Shown one piece after another: positions 17,449 through 25,316 of a stretch of DNA of 64,000 nucleotides. Under the pieces are notes generated by a model that was given only the letters and a program-made list of their open reading frames with translations, was not told where the DNA came from and searched no databases. The stretch comes from Pelagadaptatus sp034112445. GTDB taxonomy: Bacteria; Pseudomonadota; Gammaproteobacteria; Pseudomonadales; Cellvibrionaceae. Location of the stretch: NCBI GenBank assembly GCA_034112445.1, contig JAWUVI010000020.1, positions 1 to 64,000 on the forward strand, in the 5' to 3' direction. Each line of letters starts with the position of its first letter. Position 1 is the stretch's first letter. Both the position numbers and the translations under genes were made by a program.

Positions 17449-18619
17449 TCAAAATACCCCAGCCGATTCTGTGCTACAGCAGGTAGTGGGATATCAAGAA
17501 GCGCTCAACCATCAAGAGCAGCTGGCCCTAGAGGGAACGGATCTTTCCGAGCACAAGGGTAAGGTATCCAATACCATCGCCAAGTTGCACCCCAAGCGGT
17601 TGCATTTGAAGGTCATCGATATTATTGAGGATACGTCGTCTACTAAGACCTTGCGTGTGGCGTCCAAGAGCAATGCGTTGTTACCGCCATTTCAGGCGGG
17701 TCAATACGTGAACCTGTTTGTCAATATTGGCGGCACTAACAGCGCTCGCCCCTATGCGATGTCCTCTTCTTCGCAAACACGAGAGCACTATGACCTGACT
17801 ATTAAGCGGGCTACCCCCGGCTTTGTGACGCACTATTTGTTGGATCAGGTTAACGTTGGTGATGAGCTGACGAGCAGTGGTCCTATGGGTACTTTTTATC
17901 ACAATCCATTGTTTCCCGTTGATGAATTGGTGTTTTTAGCCGGTGGATCTGGTATTGCTCCAGCGCGCAGTATGATCCATGAAATTGCCGATCGGCAGTT
18001 GGATTACAAATTCCACCTGATTTATGTGTCCAGCTTTGAGGATGATGTGATCTTTGAGCAAGAGTTATTGCAGTTGGATAAAGAGCACGATTTTTTGACC
18101 TACGATAAGATTATTTCCCGCCCTCAGGAAACTTATCAGGGCATGAGCGGACGTCTTACGGAGGAGCGTTTACGTGAGTTAATCGGTGTGACCGATCGCA
18201 AGATGTTTTACTTGTGTGGTCCGACCCCTTTCAATCAATCCGGCCGTCAACATTTGCAGGCAATTGGCGTCAAGCCACGCCATATTCGTATTGAAGCTAA
18301 CGGGCCGCCTAAGAATCCAGAAAGTTTGGAGGGGTGGCCTCAGCAGCTCGATCCTGCCGCAGAGGTTACGGTCACTATTCAGGGGCAGGGCAGTTTTAAG
18401 GCTAGAGTTGATGAGCCGCTGCTAAACAGCATGGAGCGCAATGGTTACACCGTCGAAAACGCCTGCCGTTCTGGAGAGTGCAGTTTGTGTCGGGTAAAAG
18501 TGGTGAAAGGATCGGTATTAAACCCGCCGGAAGCGCACCTGCGAAAGACGGATGCACAGTATGGTTGGTGCCACTCGTGCGTGGCATTTCCTAACGAAGA
18601 CATAGAGATTCAAATATAG
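17441..18619 (+). CDS. Three-domain ferredoxin-NAD(P)H oxidoreductase (FAD, NAD, C-terminal 2Fe-2S)
   Basis: Electron-transfer protein of 392 residues. The flavin-binding R-P-Y-A-M-S-S is near residues 104-110, the pyridine-nucleotide domain opens with LAGGSGIAPARSM near 165-177 and contains YLCGPTPF. A plant-type 2Fe-2S domain lies at the C-terminus with C-x4-C-x2-C (CRSGECSLC) and a distal Cys (WCHSC). This order (FNR core then ferredoxin) is seen in reductases of oxygenase systems and in Hmp/vanB-like proteins. The 8-bp overlap with the CrtI/RetSat-like gene suggests that it passes NAD(P)H electrons to that flavoprotein. The substrate is unknown. The first ~55 residues are a non-standard extension. 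Confidence 0.88.
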   Translation: MPNQNTPADSVLQQVVGYQEALNHQEQLALEGTDLSEHKGKVSNTIAKLHPKRLHLKVIDIIEDTSSTKTLRVASKSNALLPPFQAGQYVNLFVNIGGTNSARPYAMSSSSQTREHYDLTIKRATPGFVTHYLLDQVNVGDELTSSGPMGTFYHNPLFPVDELVFLAGGSGIAPARSMIHEIADRQLDYKFHLIYVSSFEDDVIFEQELLQLDKEHDFLTYDKIISRPQETYQGMSGRLTEERLRELIGVTDRKMFYLCGPTPFNQSGRQHLQAIGVKPRHIRIEANGPPKNPESLEGWPQQLDPAAEVTVTIQGQGSFKARVDEPLLNSMERNGYTVENACRSGECSLCRVKVVKGSVLNPPEAHLRKTDAQYGWCHSCVAFPNEDIEIQI

Positions 18620-18625
18620 TGAAAT

Positions 18626-18666
18626 AAGCCTGACGAATCTTGTCTAACGGTTTGTCAGGCTTTACG
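18626..18666 (+). terminator. Terminator overlapping the 3' end of the convergent tetR gene
   Basis: AAGCCTGAC (18626-18634) pairs with GTCAGGCTT (18654-18662), a 9-bp stem with a 19-base loop followed by a short T-run. It begins directly after the reductase stop; its right arm lies inside the last codons of the minus-strand TetR gene. Confidence 0.5.
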
Positions 18667-19287
18667 TTGTAAGGTCACGGATGCCAGAAAGCGTTTCAAA
18701 TCTAGTGGTTCTGGTAATGTCAGATGTCCCTCTATCAGCAGTGCTGATAATCCATGGACCAGAGCCCAAGCACCGAGTGCTTGGTGTTTTGCTGCTTCAG
18801 GGTTCTTCACCCCTTTTGAGAATGCGTTATTTAATAGCAAGAAAGGGCGTTTTAGCGTAATGCTCTCTCGCTGCAGGTCCAGTGTTGCAGGCTCTTTTAG
18901 GCCTCTGGTTTCCACTTGCCCTAGCATTAATCGATAGAGTTCGGGGTTGGCAAGCGCAAACTTTAAGTAAGACACGCCATACTCGAGCGCTAGATCTTCA
19001 AAATCAGTAGCGGGATTGCTCACAGCCAAAGCGTCGCCCAGAAGCTCATAGCCCATTTCAGAAACGGCTTCGATCAGTTGTTTTTTGTTTTTGAAATGAG
19101 AGTAAGGGGCTGTATGAGAAACCCCGGCCTCTGCAGCTATAGCACGAAGAGAAAGTGCGTCCGCACCTTCTCGCTGCAAAATACAATTGGCCGCATCAAT
19201 CAGTGATTTCTTGAGGTCGCCGTGGTGATAACGCCCTGCAGCTGCAGTGGCCTGAGTGCTTGAGGGCGACGGTTTCTCTTTGTTCAT
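18655..19287 (-). CDS. TetR/AcrR-family transcriptional regulator
   Basis: Regulator of 210 residues. After a polar start, the N-terminal helix-turn-helix is clear: A-D-A-L-S-L-R-A-I-A-x-E-A-G-V-S-H-T-A-P-Y-S-H-F near residues 42-66. The ligand domain contains the segment ALGAWALVHGLSALL typical of the TetR group with a WHG C-terminal domain. It faces the flavoprotein-reductase operon tail to tail, so it is a plausible regulator of it, but no operator is evident. It ends inside the shared terminator hairpin. Confidence 0.9.
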   Translation of the reverse strand: MNKEKPSPSSTQATAAAGRYHHGDLKKSLIDAANCILQREGADALSLRAIAAEAGVSHTAPYSHFKNKKQLIEAVSEMGYELLGDALAVSNPATDFEDLALEYGVSYLKFALANPELYRLMLGQVETRGLKEPATLDLQRESITLKRPFLLLNNAFSKGVKNPEAAKHQALGAWALVHGLSALLIEGHLTLPEPLDLKRFLASVTLQRKA

Positions 19288-19336
19288 TAATGGCGATATC
19301 CGACGGCAGCTAAGTAGTCTTAATTGGTTGCTGGGT

Positions 19337-20149
19337 TTATCCTTTTACTGGGATGTTGCCCATGTGTTTGCCAACTATTTGCAATAGCGGTTTGAACACT
19401 TTAGGTGAGGCGCACACAATATTGCCTGATTCTAAGACGCTGCTGCCGCCTTTAAAATCACTGACTAGACCGCCAGCTTCTTTAATGATGAGCAATCCCG
19501 CCGCGATATCCCACGGTTTTAAGTTCATTTCCCAAAAGCCATCGAAACGTCCGGCAGCCACGTAAGCTAAATCCAATGACGCGGCACCTTGGCGACGAAT
19601 GCCGGCGGTTTGACCTGCTATTTCTTGTAGTGTTGTAAGGTAGGGGGTCATGTTTTGTAGGGCATAGCCATTGAAGGGGATGCCCGTACCAATTAGAGCG
19701 CCCTCTAGGCCGCGTTTGTGAGATACACGAATTCGGCGATCGTTAAGAGTTGCTCCACGGCCACGACTGGCAGTGAATTCTTCACGTTTGATAGGATCGA
19801 ATATGACAGCGTGTTGCACTTGGCCTTTGTAAAGACAGGCTATAGAGACTGCGAAATGGGGAATGCCGTGCATAAAATTGGTGGTGCCATCGAGTGGATC
19901 AATAATCCATTCGTAGTCGCTGCCGTTAGCTTCAATACGGCCTGACTCTTCAGCGACAATAGCGTGATCGGGATAAGCCTTGCGCAGATGATAAATAATT
20001 TCTTTCTCGGCCGCCCGGTCAACTTCAGATACGAAGTCGTTACGGCCCTTTTCTTCAAAAGGGATAGCGTCAAGGCGCTCCATTGAGCGTTCGATTAATT
20101 CACCTGCTTTACGCGCAGCGCGCAGGGCAATAGTCAACATAGGTTCCAT
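19337..20149 (-). CDS. suhB: Inositol-1-monophosphatase family protein SuhB
   Basis: Mg2+-dependent phosphatase of the IMPase fold, 270 residues from ATG 20149. SuhB is also a Nus-complex factor for rRNA antitermination in E. coli. The start MEPMLTIALRAARKAGELI aligns with E. coli SuhB (MHPML...). Metal-site motifs are visible: EESG near residue 67, the IDPLDGTTNF block near 83-92, and WDIAAGLLI near 210-218. A longer open frame reaching 20215 has no family similarity in its first 22 codons. It is divergent from trmJ, as in Pseudomonas and relatives. Confidence 0.93.
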   Translation of the reverse strand: MEPMLTIALRAARKAGELIERSMERLDAIPFEEKGRNDFVSEVDRAAEKEIIYHLRKAYPDHAIVAEESGRIEANGSDYEWIIDPLDGTTNFMHGIPHFAVSIACLYKGQVQHAVIFDPIKREEFTASRGRGATLNDRRIRVSHKRGLEGALIGTGIPFNGYALQNMTPYLTTLQEIAGQTAGIRRQGAASLDLAYVAAGRFDGFWEMNLKPWDIAAGLLIIKEAGGLVSDFKGGSSVLESGNIVCASPKVFKPLLQIVGKHMGNIPVKG

Positions 20150-20252
20150 GCAGTACACCAATTTTAAATAAACGACATTTGTAAAAGAGCGAAGGCCTCT
20201 CGATTTGAGTCGCAATAGGAGTCAAAATAATTCGAGAGTCTTTAGGCGCGCG

Positions 20253-20282
20253 ATTATAGCAGTTAGATTGGCGATTAAGCCA
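20253..20282 (-). promoter_or_regulatory. Promoter of suhB
   Basis: On the minus strand, a perfect TATAAT is followed by the GC-rich CGCGCGCC. A weak -35 (TGGCTT) stands 18 bases upstream. The GC-rich discriminator suggests growth-rate or stringent control, in keeping with a ribosome-synthesis factor. Confidence 0.5.
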
Positions 20283-20387
20283 GATCAATGCTTAACCAAT
20301 ATCAACAATTAATCCTCGTCATCTGTTAGATGTAAAGCTAGTTTGGTACACTGCGCGCCCTTAAATTTGCGCTTTCTGGTTCTTTAT

Positions 20388-21191
20388 ATGTCTGAACATC
20401 GTCTTTCCGAAAATACCTCGGCTGAAAATTTGCTCGATAATATCCGCGTTGTCTTGGTTAATACCTCGCATCCCGGGAATATCGGTGGCGCTGCACGTGC
20501 TATGAAGAATATGGGTTTAACTCAATTATATTTGGTTGCGCCTAAAGACTATCCGGCTGATCGGGCGCAATGGCGTGCGGCTGGGGCATTGGATGTTCTC
20601 GAGGGTGCCGTGGTGGTTGAGACGTTAGATGAGGCTGTTGGTGATTGCGGTTTAGTGGTTGGAACCAGTGCTCGTGGTAGGCGTATTCCTTGGCCGTTAT
20701 TTACTCCTCGTGAATTTGGCGAAAAAGCCATTGCAGAAGCCGGAACTCACGCGGTTGCGGTGGTGTTTGGCCGTGAGGATCGTGGTTTAACCAATGATGA
20801 GCTGCATAAATGTCATTACCACGTCCATATTCCATCAAACCCAGATTACAGTTCTCTTAATTTGGCTGCGGCGGTGCAGGTGCTGAGTTATGAGGTTCGA
20901 ATGGCCTTGTTGACGTTTGAGGCGGGTAAAAAGCCGCATTTTGACGATTGGGATGTGCCGCCGGCTCAGCATAAAGATCTAGAGATGTACTTTGAGCACC
21001 TTGAGGAAACCATGATTCAAATAGGATTCTTCACCCCCGAGAACCCTCGCCAAACAATGACTCGCTTGCGGCGCCTATATAACCGTATCCGGATGGATAA
21101 AATGGAGCTGAATATTATGCGTGGCATGCTGACCGCAATCCAAAACTTCATGTATCGCACCAAGCAAGAGATAGATAAGAAGGAAAAGTAA
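20388..21191 (+). CDS. trmJ: tRNA (cytidine/uridine-2'-O-)-methyltransferase TrmJ
   Basis: SPOUT methyltransferase that 2'-O-methylates position 32 of tRNAs, 267 residues from ATG 20388. Motifs: NTSHPGNIGGAARAMKNMGL near residues 20-40, VVFGREDRGLTNDEL in the middle, and the knot-forming IPSNPDYSSLNLAAAVQVLSYE. The open frame extends 15 codons upstream through the promoter region, without similarity. It is followed, after a 116-base gap, by the iscR operon, an arrangement conserved in many gammaproteobacteria. Confidence 0.93.
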   Translation: MSEHRLSENTSAENLLDNIRVVLVNTSHPGNIGGAARAMKNMGLTQLYLVAPKDYPADRAQWRAAGALDVLEGAVVVETLDEAVGDCGLVVGTSARGRRIPWPLFTPREFGEKAIAEAGTHAVAVVFGREDRGLTNDELHKCHYHVHIPSNPDYSSLNLAAAVQVLSYEVRMALLTFEAGKKPHFDDWDVPPAQHKDLEMYFEHLEETMIQIGFFTPENPRQTMTRLRRLYNRIRMDKMELNIMRGMLTAIQNFMYRTKQEIDKKEK

Positions 21192-21257
21192 GGTGCACAG
21201 AGCCTTATATGGTGTGATTTATTGCGTTGGCTATAGCCAGTAAAAGAGCAAGGTTAT

Positions 21258-21282
21258 ATACTTGACTAAATTACTAGGTTTT
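21258..21282 (+). promoter_or_regulatory. Type-1 IscR binding site upstream of iscR
   Basis: The 25-base segment starting ATACTTGACTAAATTACTAG fits the recalled type-1 IscR consensus ATASYYGACTRWWWYAGTCRRSTAT in about 21 positions. It contains a -35-like TTGACT. Its position 26 bases before the iscR start suggests autorepression by holo-IscR, and hence control of the whole SUF operon by Fe-S status. Confidence 0.65.
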
Positions 21283-21307
21283 ATCAAGGGCAACATGGCA
21301 GACAGTT

Positions 21308-21859
21308 ATGCGACTTACCACTAAAGGGCGTTACGCCGTTACAGCAATGCTGGATTTGGCATTACATAGCCAGAATAAACCAGTGAGCTTGGCCGATATC
21401 TCTAGCCGCCAAGAAATATCATTGTCTTATTTGGAGCAGTTGTTCTCTAAGTTGCGGAGCCAAGAGTTGGTGACCAGCGTGAGAGGGCCTGGAGGCGGTT
21501 ATAAACTGCGTCTGCCGGCAGAAGATATCGATATCGCGGCCATTGTTGATGCGGTGAATGAATCCGTTAATGTGACAAATTGTGGCGGCAAGGGCAATTG
21601 CCAGCGTGGCCATATGTGCTTAACCCATCATTTGTGGTGTGATTTGAGTGATCAACTGCACGGTTTTCTTAAGGGCATTAACTTGGCCAGCTTGATTGAG
21701 CGTAATGAAATTAAAACGATTGCTGCTCGGCAAGACGGTGAACAAAGCGCGACTATTAAAGCCGCTAATATCATTAATATCAAAGCGACTAACCTCGGTG
21801 ATGAGGTTGACGTTGATGACGCTAATAGCGGCGATCAAATTACAGAAGGCAGCGCGTGA
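21308..21859 (+). CDS. iscR: Fe-S cluster assembly transcriptional regulator IscR
   Basis: Rrf2-family regulator, 183 residues. The N-terminal winged helix (residues 1-65, MRLTTKGRYAVTAMLDLAL...) matches IscR. The cluster ligands are exactly placed: Cys92, Cys98, Cys104 (C-x5-C-x5-C) and His107 in LTHHLW, as in E. coli. The last ~40 residues are an acidic extension (DEVDVDDANSGD). The gene heads an iscS-sufBCDS-sufA-sufT-sufE operon, and its GTGA overlap with the next gene implies coupled translation. A type-1 IscR site lies just upstream. Confidence 0.95.
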   Translation: MRLTTKGRYAVTAMLDLALHSQNKPVSLADISSRQEISLSYLEQLFSKLRSQELVTSVRGPGGGYKLRLPAEDIDIAAIVDAVNESVNVTNCGGKGNCQRGHMCLTHHLWCDLSDQLHGFLKGINLASLIERNEIKTIAARQDGEQSATIKAANIINIKATNLGDEVDVDDANSGDQITEGSA

Positions 21860-23028
21860 CACAGAAGAATATTGGCTCTAAAAGTGGTCCTGTTTATTTA
21901 GATTATGCAGCCACCAGCCCAGTTGATGAATCGGTTGCGGCGGTGATGATGGATTGCTTAACGTTGGCAGGTACGTTTGCTAATCCAGCTTCGCGCTCGC
22001 ATGTATATGGCTGGCAAGCAGAAGAAAAAGTTGAGGCTGCCCGAGGTCAAGTCGCTGAGTTGTTGCAGTGCGATCCAAGGGAAATTGTGTGGACTAGTGG
22101 AGCTACTGAATCGAACAATTTGGCGCTAAAAGGCGTGTTCGAAAAGCTTAATTATTGCGGGCATTTAATAACGTCGGTTATAGAGCATAAAGCTATTTTA
22201 GATCCGTCTGTCTGGCTTGAAGAGCGTGGCGTTGAAGTGACACGATTACAGCCGGATGAAAGAGGCTTGATCACCCCAGAGCAATTGCAAGCCGCACTTA
22301 GACCAGAAACCAAACTGGTTAGCTTAATGTGGGTGAACAACGAAATCGGCATTATAAATCCAATCAACGAGTTGGTTGAGGTTTGTCATGCCGCGGGTGT
22401 GTTGATGCATACTGATGCTGCTCAGGCGGTGGGTAAAATTGATATTGATTTAAGTTCGTCTGCGGTCGACCTGCTAAGTCTTTCAGGGCATAAGTTTTAT
22501 GCGCCAAAAGGTGTGGGGGCTTTGTTTGTTAGGCGTTCAGCACAGCCGAGTGTGACCTTGCAGATGCACGGTGGCGGTCAAGAGCGAGGTTTGCGCTCAG
22601 GCACTCTACCCACTCATCAGTTAGCAGGAATAGGTGCGGCAGCACAGCTTGCCAAAGATGAGATGCAGGAGGTTATGCCGGCTATAGCAAAGTTGCGTGA
22701 TCGACTTTGGCAAGGTATTGCGGATTTACCGAATGTACGTCGCAATGGAGCAGAAAAGTTCGTTAGCCCGTTTCATTTGAACGTGTGTTTTGCTGGCTTG
22801 GATGGTGAAGTCTTATTGTTGTCGTTGCGAGATATAGCAGTATCAACAGGATCGGCTTGCGCTTCGGCAAGTATGGCGCCTTCTTATGTTTTAACGGCGC
22901 TGGGATTATCTGGAGCCGATGCTCACAGTTCAATTCGTTTGTCGTTAGGGCGTTACACAACGACTGCCGATATTGATCGAAGCATTGCCCACATCCGTGA
23001 TGTGGTAATTAAATTACAGCGTTTGTAA
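21856..23028 (+). CDS. iscS: Class-I cysteine desulfurase (IscS/NifS-like), short C-terminus
   Basis: PLP enzyme that takes sulfur from cysteine, 390 residues. PLP-lysine Lys213 is in SGHKFYAPKG. The catalytic loop Cys335 is in STGSACASAS. The usual RSGT motif is present. The protein ends shortly after the last conserved helix and lacks the IscU-docking tail seen at the end of E. coli IscS (404 residues), which agrees with the absence of iscU here. GTG start overlaps the iscR stop by four bases. Two desulfurases (this and SufS) occur in one operon; this one may serve other sulfur acceptors such as tRNA thiolation. Confidence 0.9.
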   Translation: MTQKNIGSKSGPVYLDYAATSPVDESVAAVMMDCLTLAGTFANPASRSHVYGWQAEEKVEAARGQVAELLQCDPREIVWTSGATESNNLALKGVFEKLNYCGHLITSVIEHKAILDPSVWLEERGVEVTRLQPDERGLITPEQLQAALRPETKLVSLMWVNNEIGIINPINELVEVCHAAGVLMHTDAAQAVGKIDIDLSSSAVDLLSLSGHKFYAPKGVGALFVRRSAQPSVTLQMHGGGQERGLRSGTLPTHQLAGIGAAAQLAKDEMQEVMPAIAKLRDRLWQGIADLPNVRRNGAEKFVSPFHLNVCFAGLDGEVLLLSLRDIAVSTGSACASASMAPSYVLTALGLSGADAHSSIRLSLGRYTTTADIDRSIAHIRDVVIKLQRL

Positions 23029-23059
23029 TCAATAATTTATAGAGAAGTGGATCAGTGGT

Positions 23060-24496
23060 ATGACTGAACAAATTGATCAAGCATTAGATCGTGAATACGA
23101 AGCTGGTTTTGTGTCCGATGTTGAATCCGACACGTTTGAGCCAGGCTTAAATGACGACATTATTTGCCGAATTTCGGCGCTTAAAAACGAGCCGCAGTGG
23201 ATGCTCGATTGGCGCTTAAAAGCGTTTCATGCATGGCAGGAAATGGTTGAGCCTGAGTGGGCGCATATCAATTATGCACCGATTGATTTTCAGGCAATCT
23301 CTTATTATTCCGCCCCTAAAAGTATGAAGGATAAGCCACAATCTCTGGATGAAGTCGATCCAGAATTATTGCGTACCTATGAAAAATTGGGTATCCCGTT
23401 ACTTGAGCAGCAAATGCTAGCCGGCGTGGCGGTGGATGCCGTTTTTGATTCGGTATCGGTGGTGACAACCTTTAGAGAAAAATTGTTTGAAGCAGGGGTT
23501 ATTTTTTGTCCTATCTCTGAAGCTATACACTCACATCCTGAGTTGGTAAAAAAATACCTAGGCAGTGTGGTGCCACAAAAAGACAATTATTATGCGGCGT
23601 TGAATTGCGCTGTATTTACTGACGGTTCTTTTGTTTACATTCCCAAGGGTGTTCGATGTCCAATGGAATTGTCGACTTACTTTCGAATCAACGAACAAAA
23701 TACCGGCCAGTTTGAACGTACGTTGATTATTGCTGAAGAAGGCAGTCACGTGAGTTACCTAGAGGGTTGTACTGCGCCTCAACGAGATGAGAATCAATTG
23801 CACGCGGCCGTCGTTGAGTTGGTTGTCATGGACGATGCAGAAATTAAATATTCAACGGTGCAGAATTGGTACCCTGGTGATGAAGAAGGTCGTGGTGGTA
23901 TTTATAATTTTGTAACCAAGCGCGGTATTTGTCATAAAAATGCCAAGCTTTCGTGGACTCAAGTTGAGACGGGTTCGGCAGTAACTTGGAAATACCCTAG
24001 CTGTATTTTGAAGGGCGATAACAGTATCGGTGAATTCTATTCGGTGGCATTAACTCGTGGGATGCAGCAAGCCGATACGGGTACTAAGATGATTCACTTG
24101 GGTAAAAACACTAAGTCGACCATCATCTCTAAAGGTATTTCCGCTGGTCGCAGTAACAATACCTATCGCGGTTTGGTTAAAATGAACTCCAGTGCTCACG
24201 GGGCGCGAAACTTCACTCAATGTGATTCGCTTCTGATCGGAGATCAATGCGGTGCGCACACGTTCCCCTATGTCGAAAGCCGTAACCCTTCTGCGATTGT
24301 CGAACATGAAGCAACGACTTCAAAAGTAAGCGAGGACCAAATGTTTTTGTGTCAGCAGCGCGGGCTTGATCCAGAAAAAGCGGTGTCCATGATTGTGAAT
24401 GGTTTTTGCAAAGAAGTTTTTAAAGAGTTGCCGATGGAGTTTGCCGTAGAGGCGGGCAAGCTGTTAGAGATCAGTCTTGAAGGTGCCGTAGGTTAA
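23060..24496 (+). CDS. sufB: Fe-S cluster assembly scaffold SufB
   Basis: Core scaffold of the SufBC2D complex, 478 residues, usual length. Features: an N-terminal helical region, the beta-helix core with GSHVSYLEGCTAP, NFVTKRG and MNSSAHGARNFTQCDSLLIGD, and the C-terminal HEATTSKVSEDQMFLCQQRGL. The conserved cysteine in the last beta-helix turn (TQCDSL) is the expected cluster/persulfide residue. It is the third gene of the operon, 31 bases after the class-I desulfurase gene. Confidence 0.97.
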   Translation: MTEQIDQALDREYEAGFVSDVESDTFEPGLNDDIICRISALKNEPQWMLDWRLKAFHAWQEMVEPEWAHINYAPIDFQAISYYSAPKSMKDKPQSLDEVDPELLRTYEKLGIPLLEQQMLAGVAVDAVFDSVSVVTTFREKLFEAGVIFCPISEAIHSHPELVKKYLGSVVPQKDNYYAALNCAVFTDGSFVYIPKGVRCPMELSTYFRINEQNTGQFERTLIIAEEGSHVSYLEGCTAPQRDENQLHAAVVELVVMDDAEIKYSTVQNWYPGDEEGRGGIYNFVTKRGICHKNAKLSWTQVETGSAVTWKYPSCILKGDNSIGEFYSVALTRGMQQADTGTKMIHLGKNTKSTIISKGISAGRSNNTYRGLVKMNSSAHGARNFTQCDSLLIGDQCGAHTFPYVESRNPSAIVEHEATTSKVSEDQMFLCQQRGLDPEKAVSMIVNGFCKEVFKELPMEFAVEAGKLLEISLEGAVG

Positions 24497-24551
24497 GCTT
24501 TTACTAATAAGAATTTATCTGCGGGCTAAATAAGAATTTAGGAAAATAGAA

Positions 24552-25292
24552 ATGCTATCAATTAAAAATTTACACGCGAGCGTTGAAGAAAAAAATATTT
24601 TAAAAGGCTTAACCTTAGACATTAAGCCCGGTGAAGTACACGCCATTATGGGGCCAAACGGTGCAGGTAAAAGCACCATGGGTTATGTTTTGTCTGGGCG
24701 TGAAGGTTATGAAGTCAGTGAAGGTTCAGTTGAGCTAGATGGCGTTAATTTACTTGAACTTGAAGCTGAAGAGCGAGCTCGTGCGGGATTATTTTTGGCT
24801 TTTCAATATCCGGTTGAGATTCCTGGCGTTAGCAATATGGAGTTCATGAAGGCCGCAGTAGACGTTCAGCGTACAGCGCGTGGTGAAACAGAATTAACCT
24901 CAGCTGAATTTTTAAAGCTGGCCAAAGTCGCGTGTAAGCAAGTCAATTTACCTCTGGCGTTTTTAAAGCGTGGTGTTAACGAAGGTTTTTCTGGTGGTGA
25001 AAAGAAGCGCAACGAAATTATGCAGATGCTGTTGTTGCAGCCTAAGTTGTGCATTTTAGATGAAACAGATTCCGGTTTGGATATTGATGCGTTGCAAGTG
25101 GTTGCTGAAGGTGTGAATAGTCAGCGCTCACCTGATCGTAGCTTTATTATTGTGACTCATTATCAGCGCTTATTAGATTTTATAAAGCCCGATTTTGTTC
25201 ATGTGTTATCAGGCGGAAAAATCATTCGGTCAGGCGATGCTTCTTTAGCTCTAGAGCTAGAAGAGCAGGGCTATGCGTGGTTAACCAAATAA
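24552..25292 (+). CDS. sufC: Fe-S assembly ATPase SufC
   Basis: ABC-type ATPase of 246 residues that drives conformational change in SufBCD. The Walker A GPNGAGKST is at 34-42, the signature SGGEKKR lies near residue 149, and Walker B with CILDETDSGLD follows. The lack of membrane helices and the EKKRNEI sequence after the signature are typical of SufC. It follows sufB after 55 bases with AGGAAAATAGAA before ATG. Confidence 0.97.
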   Translation: MLSIKNLHASVEEKNILKGLTLDIKPGEVHAIMGPNGAGKSTMGYVLSGREGYEVSEGSVELDGVNLLELEAEERARAGLFLAFQYPVEIPGVSNMEFMKAAVDVQRTARGETELTSAEFLKLAKVACKQVNLPLAFLKRGVNEGFSGGEKKRNEIMQMLLLQPKLCILDETDSGLDIDALQVVAEGVNSQRSPDRSFIIVTHYQRLLDFIKPDFVHVLSGGKIIRSGDASLALELEEQGYAWLTK

Positions 25293-25316
25293 ACTATTTG
25301 ATGGTATGAATTGAGC

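Noticed and set aside
15877..18619. Carotenoid biosynthesis cluster
   Set aside because: The flavoprotein resembles CrtI, but no phytoene synthase, cyclase or prenyl synthase genes are adjacent.
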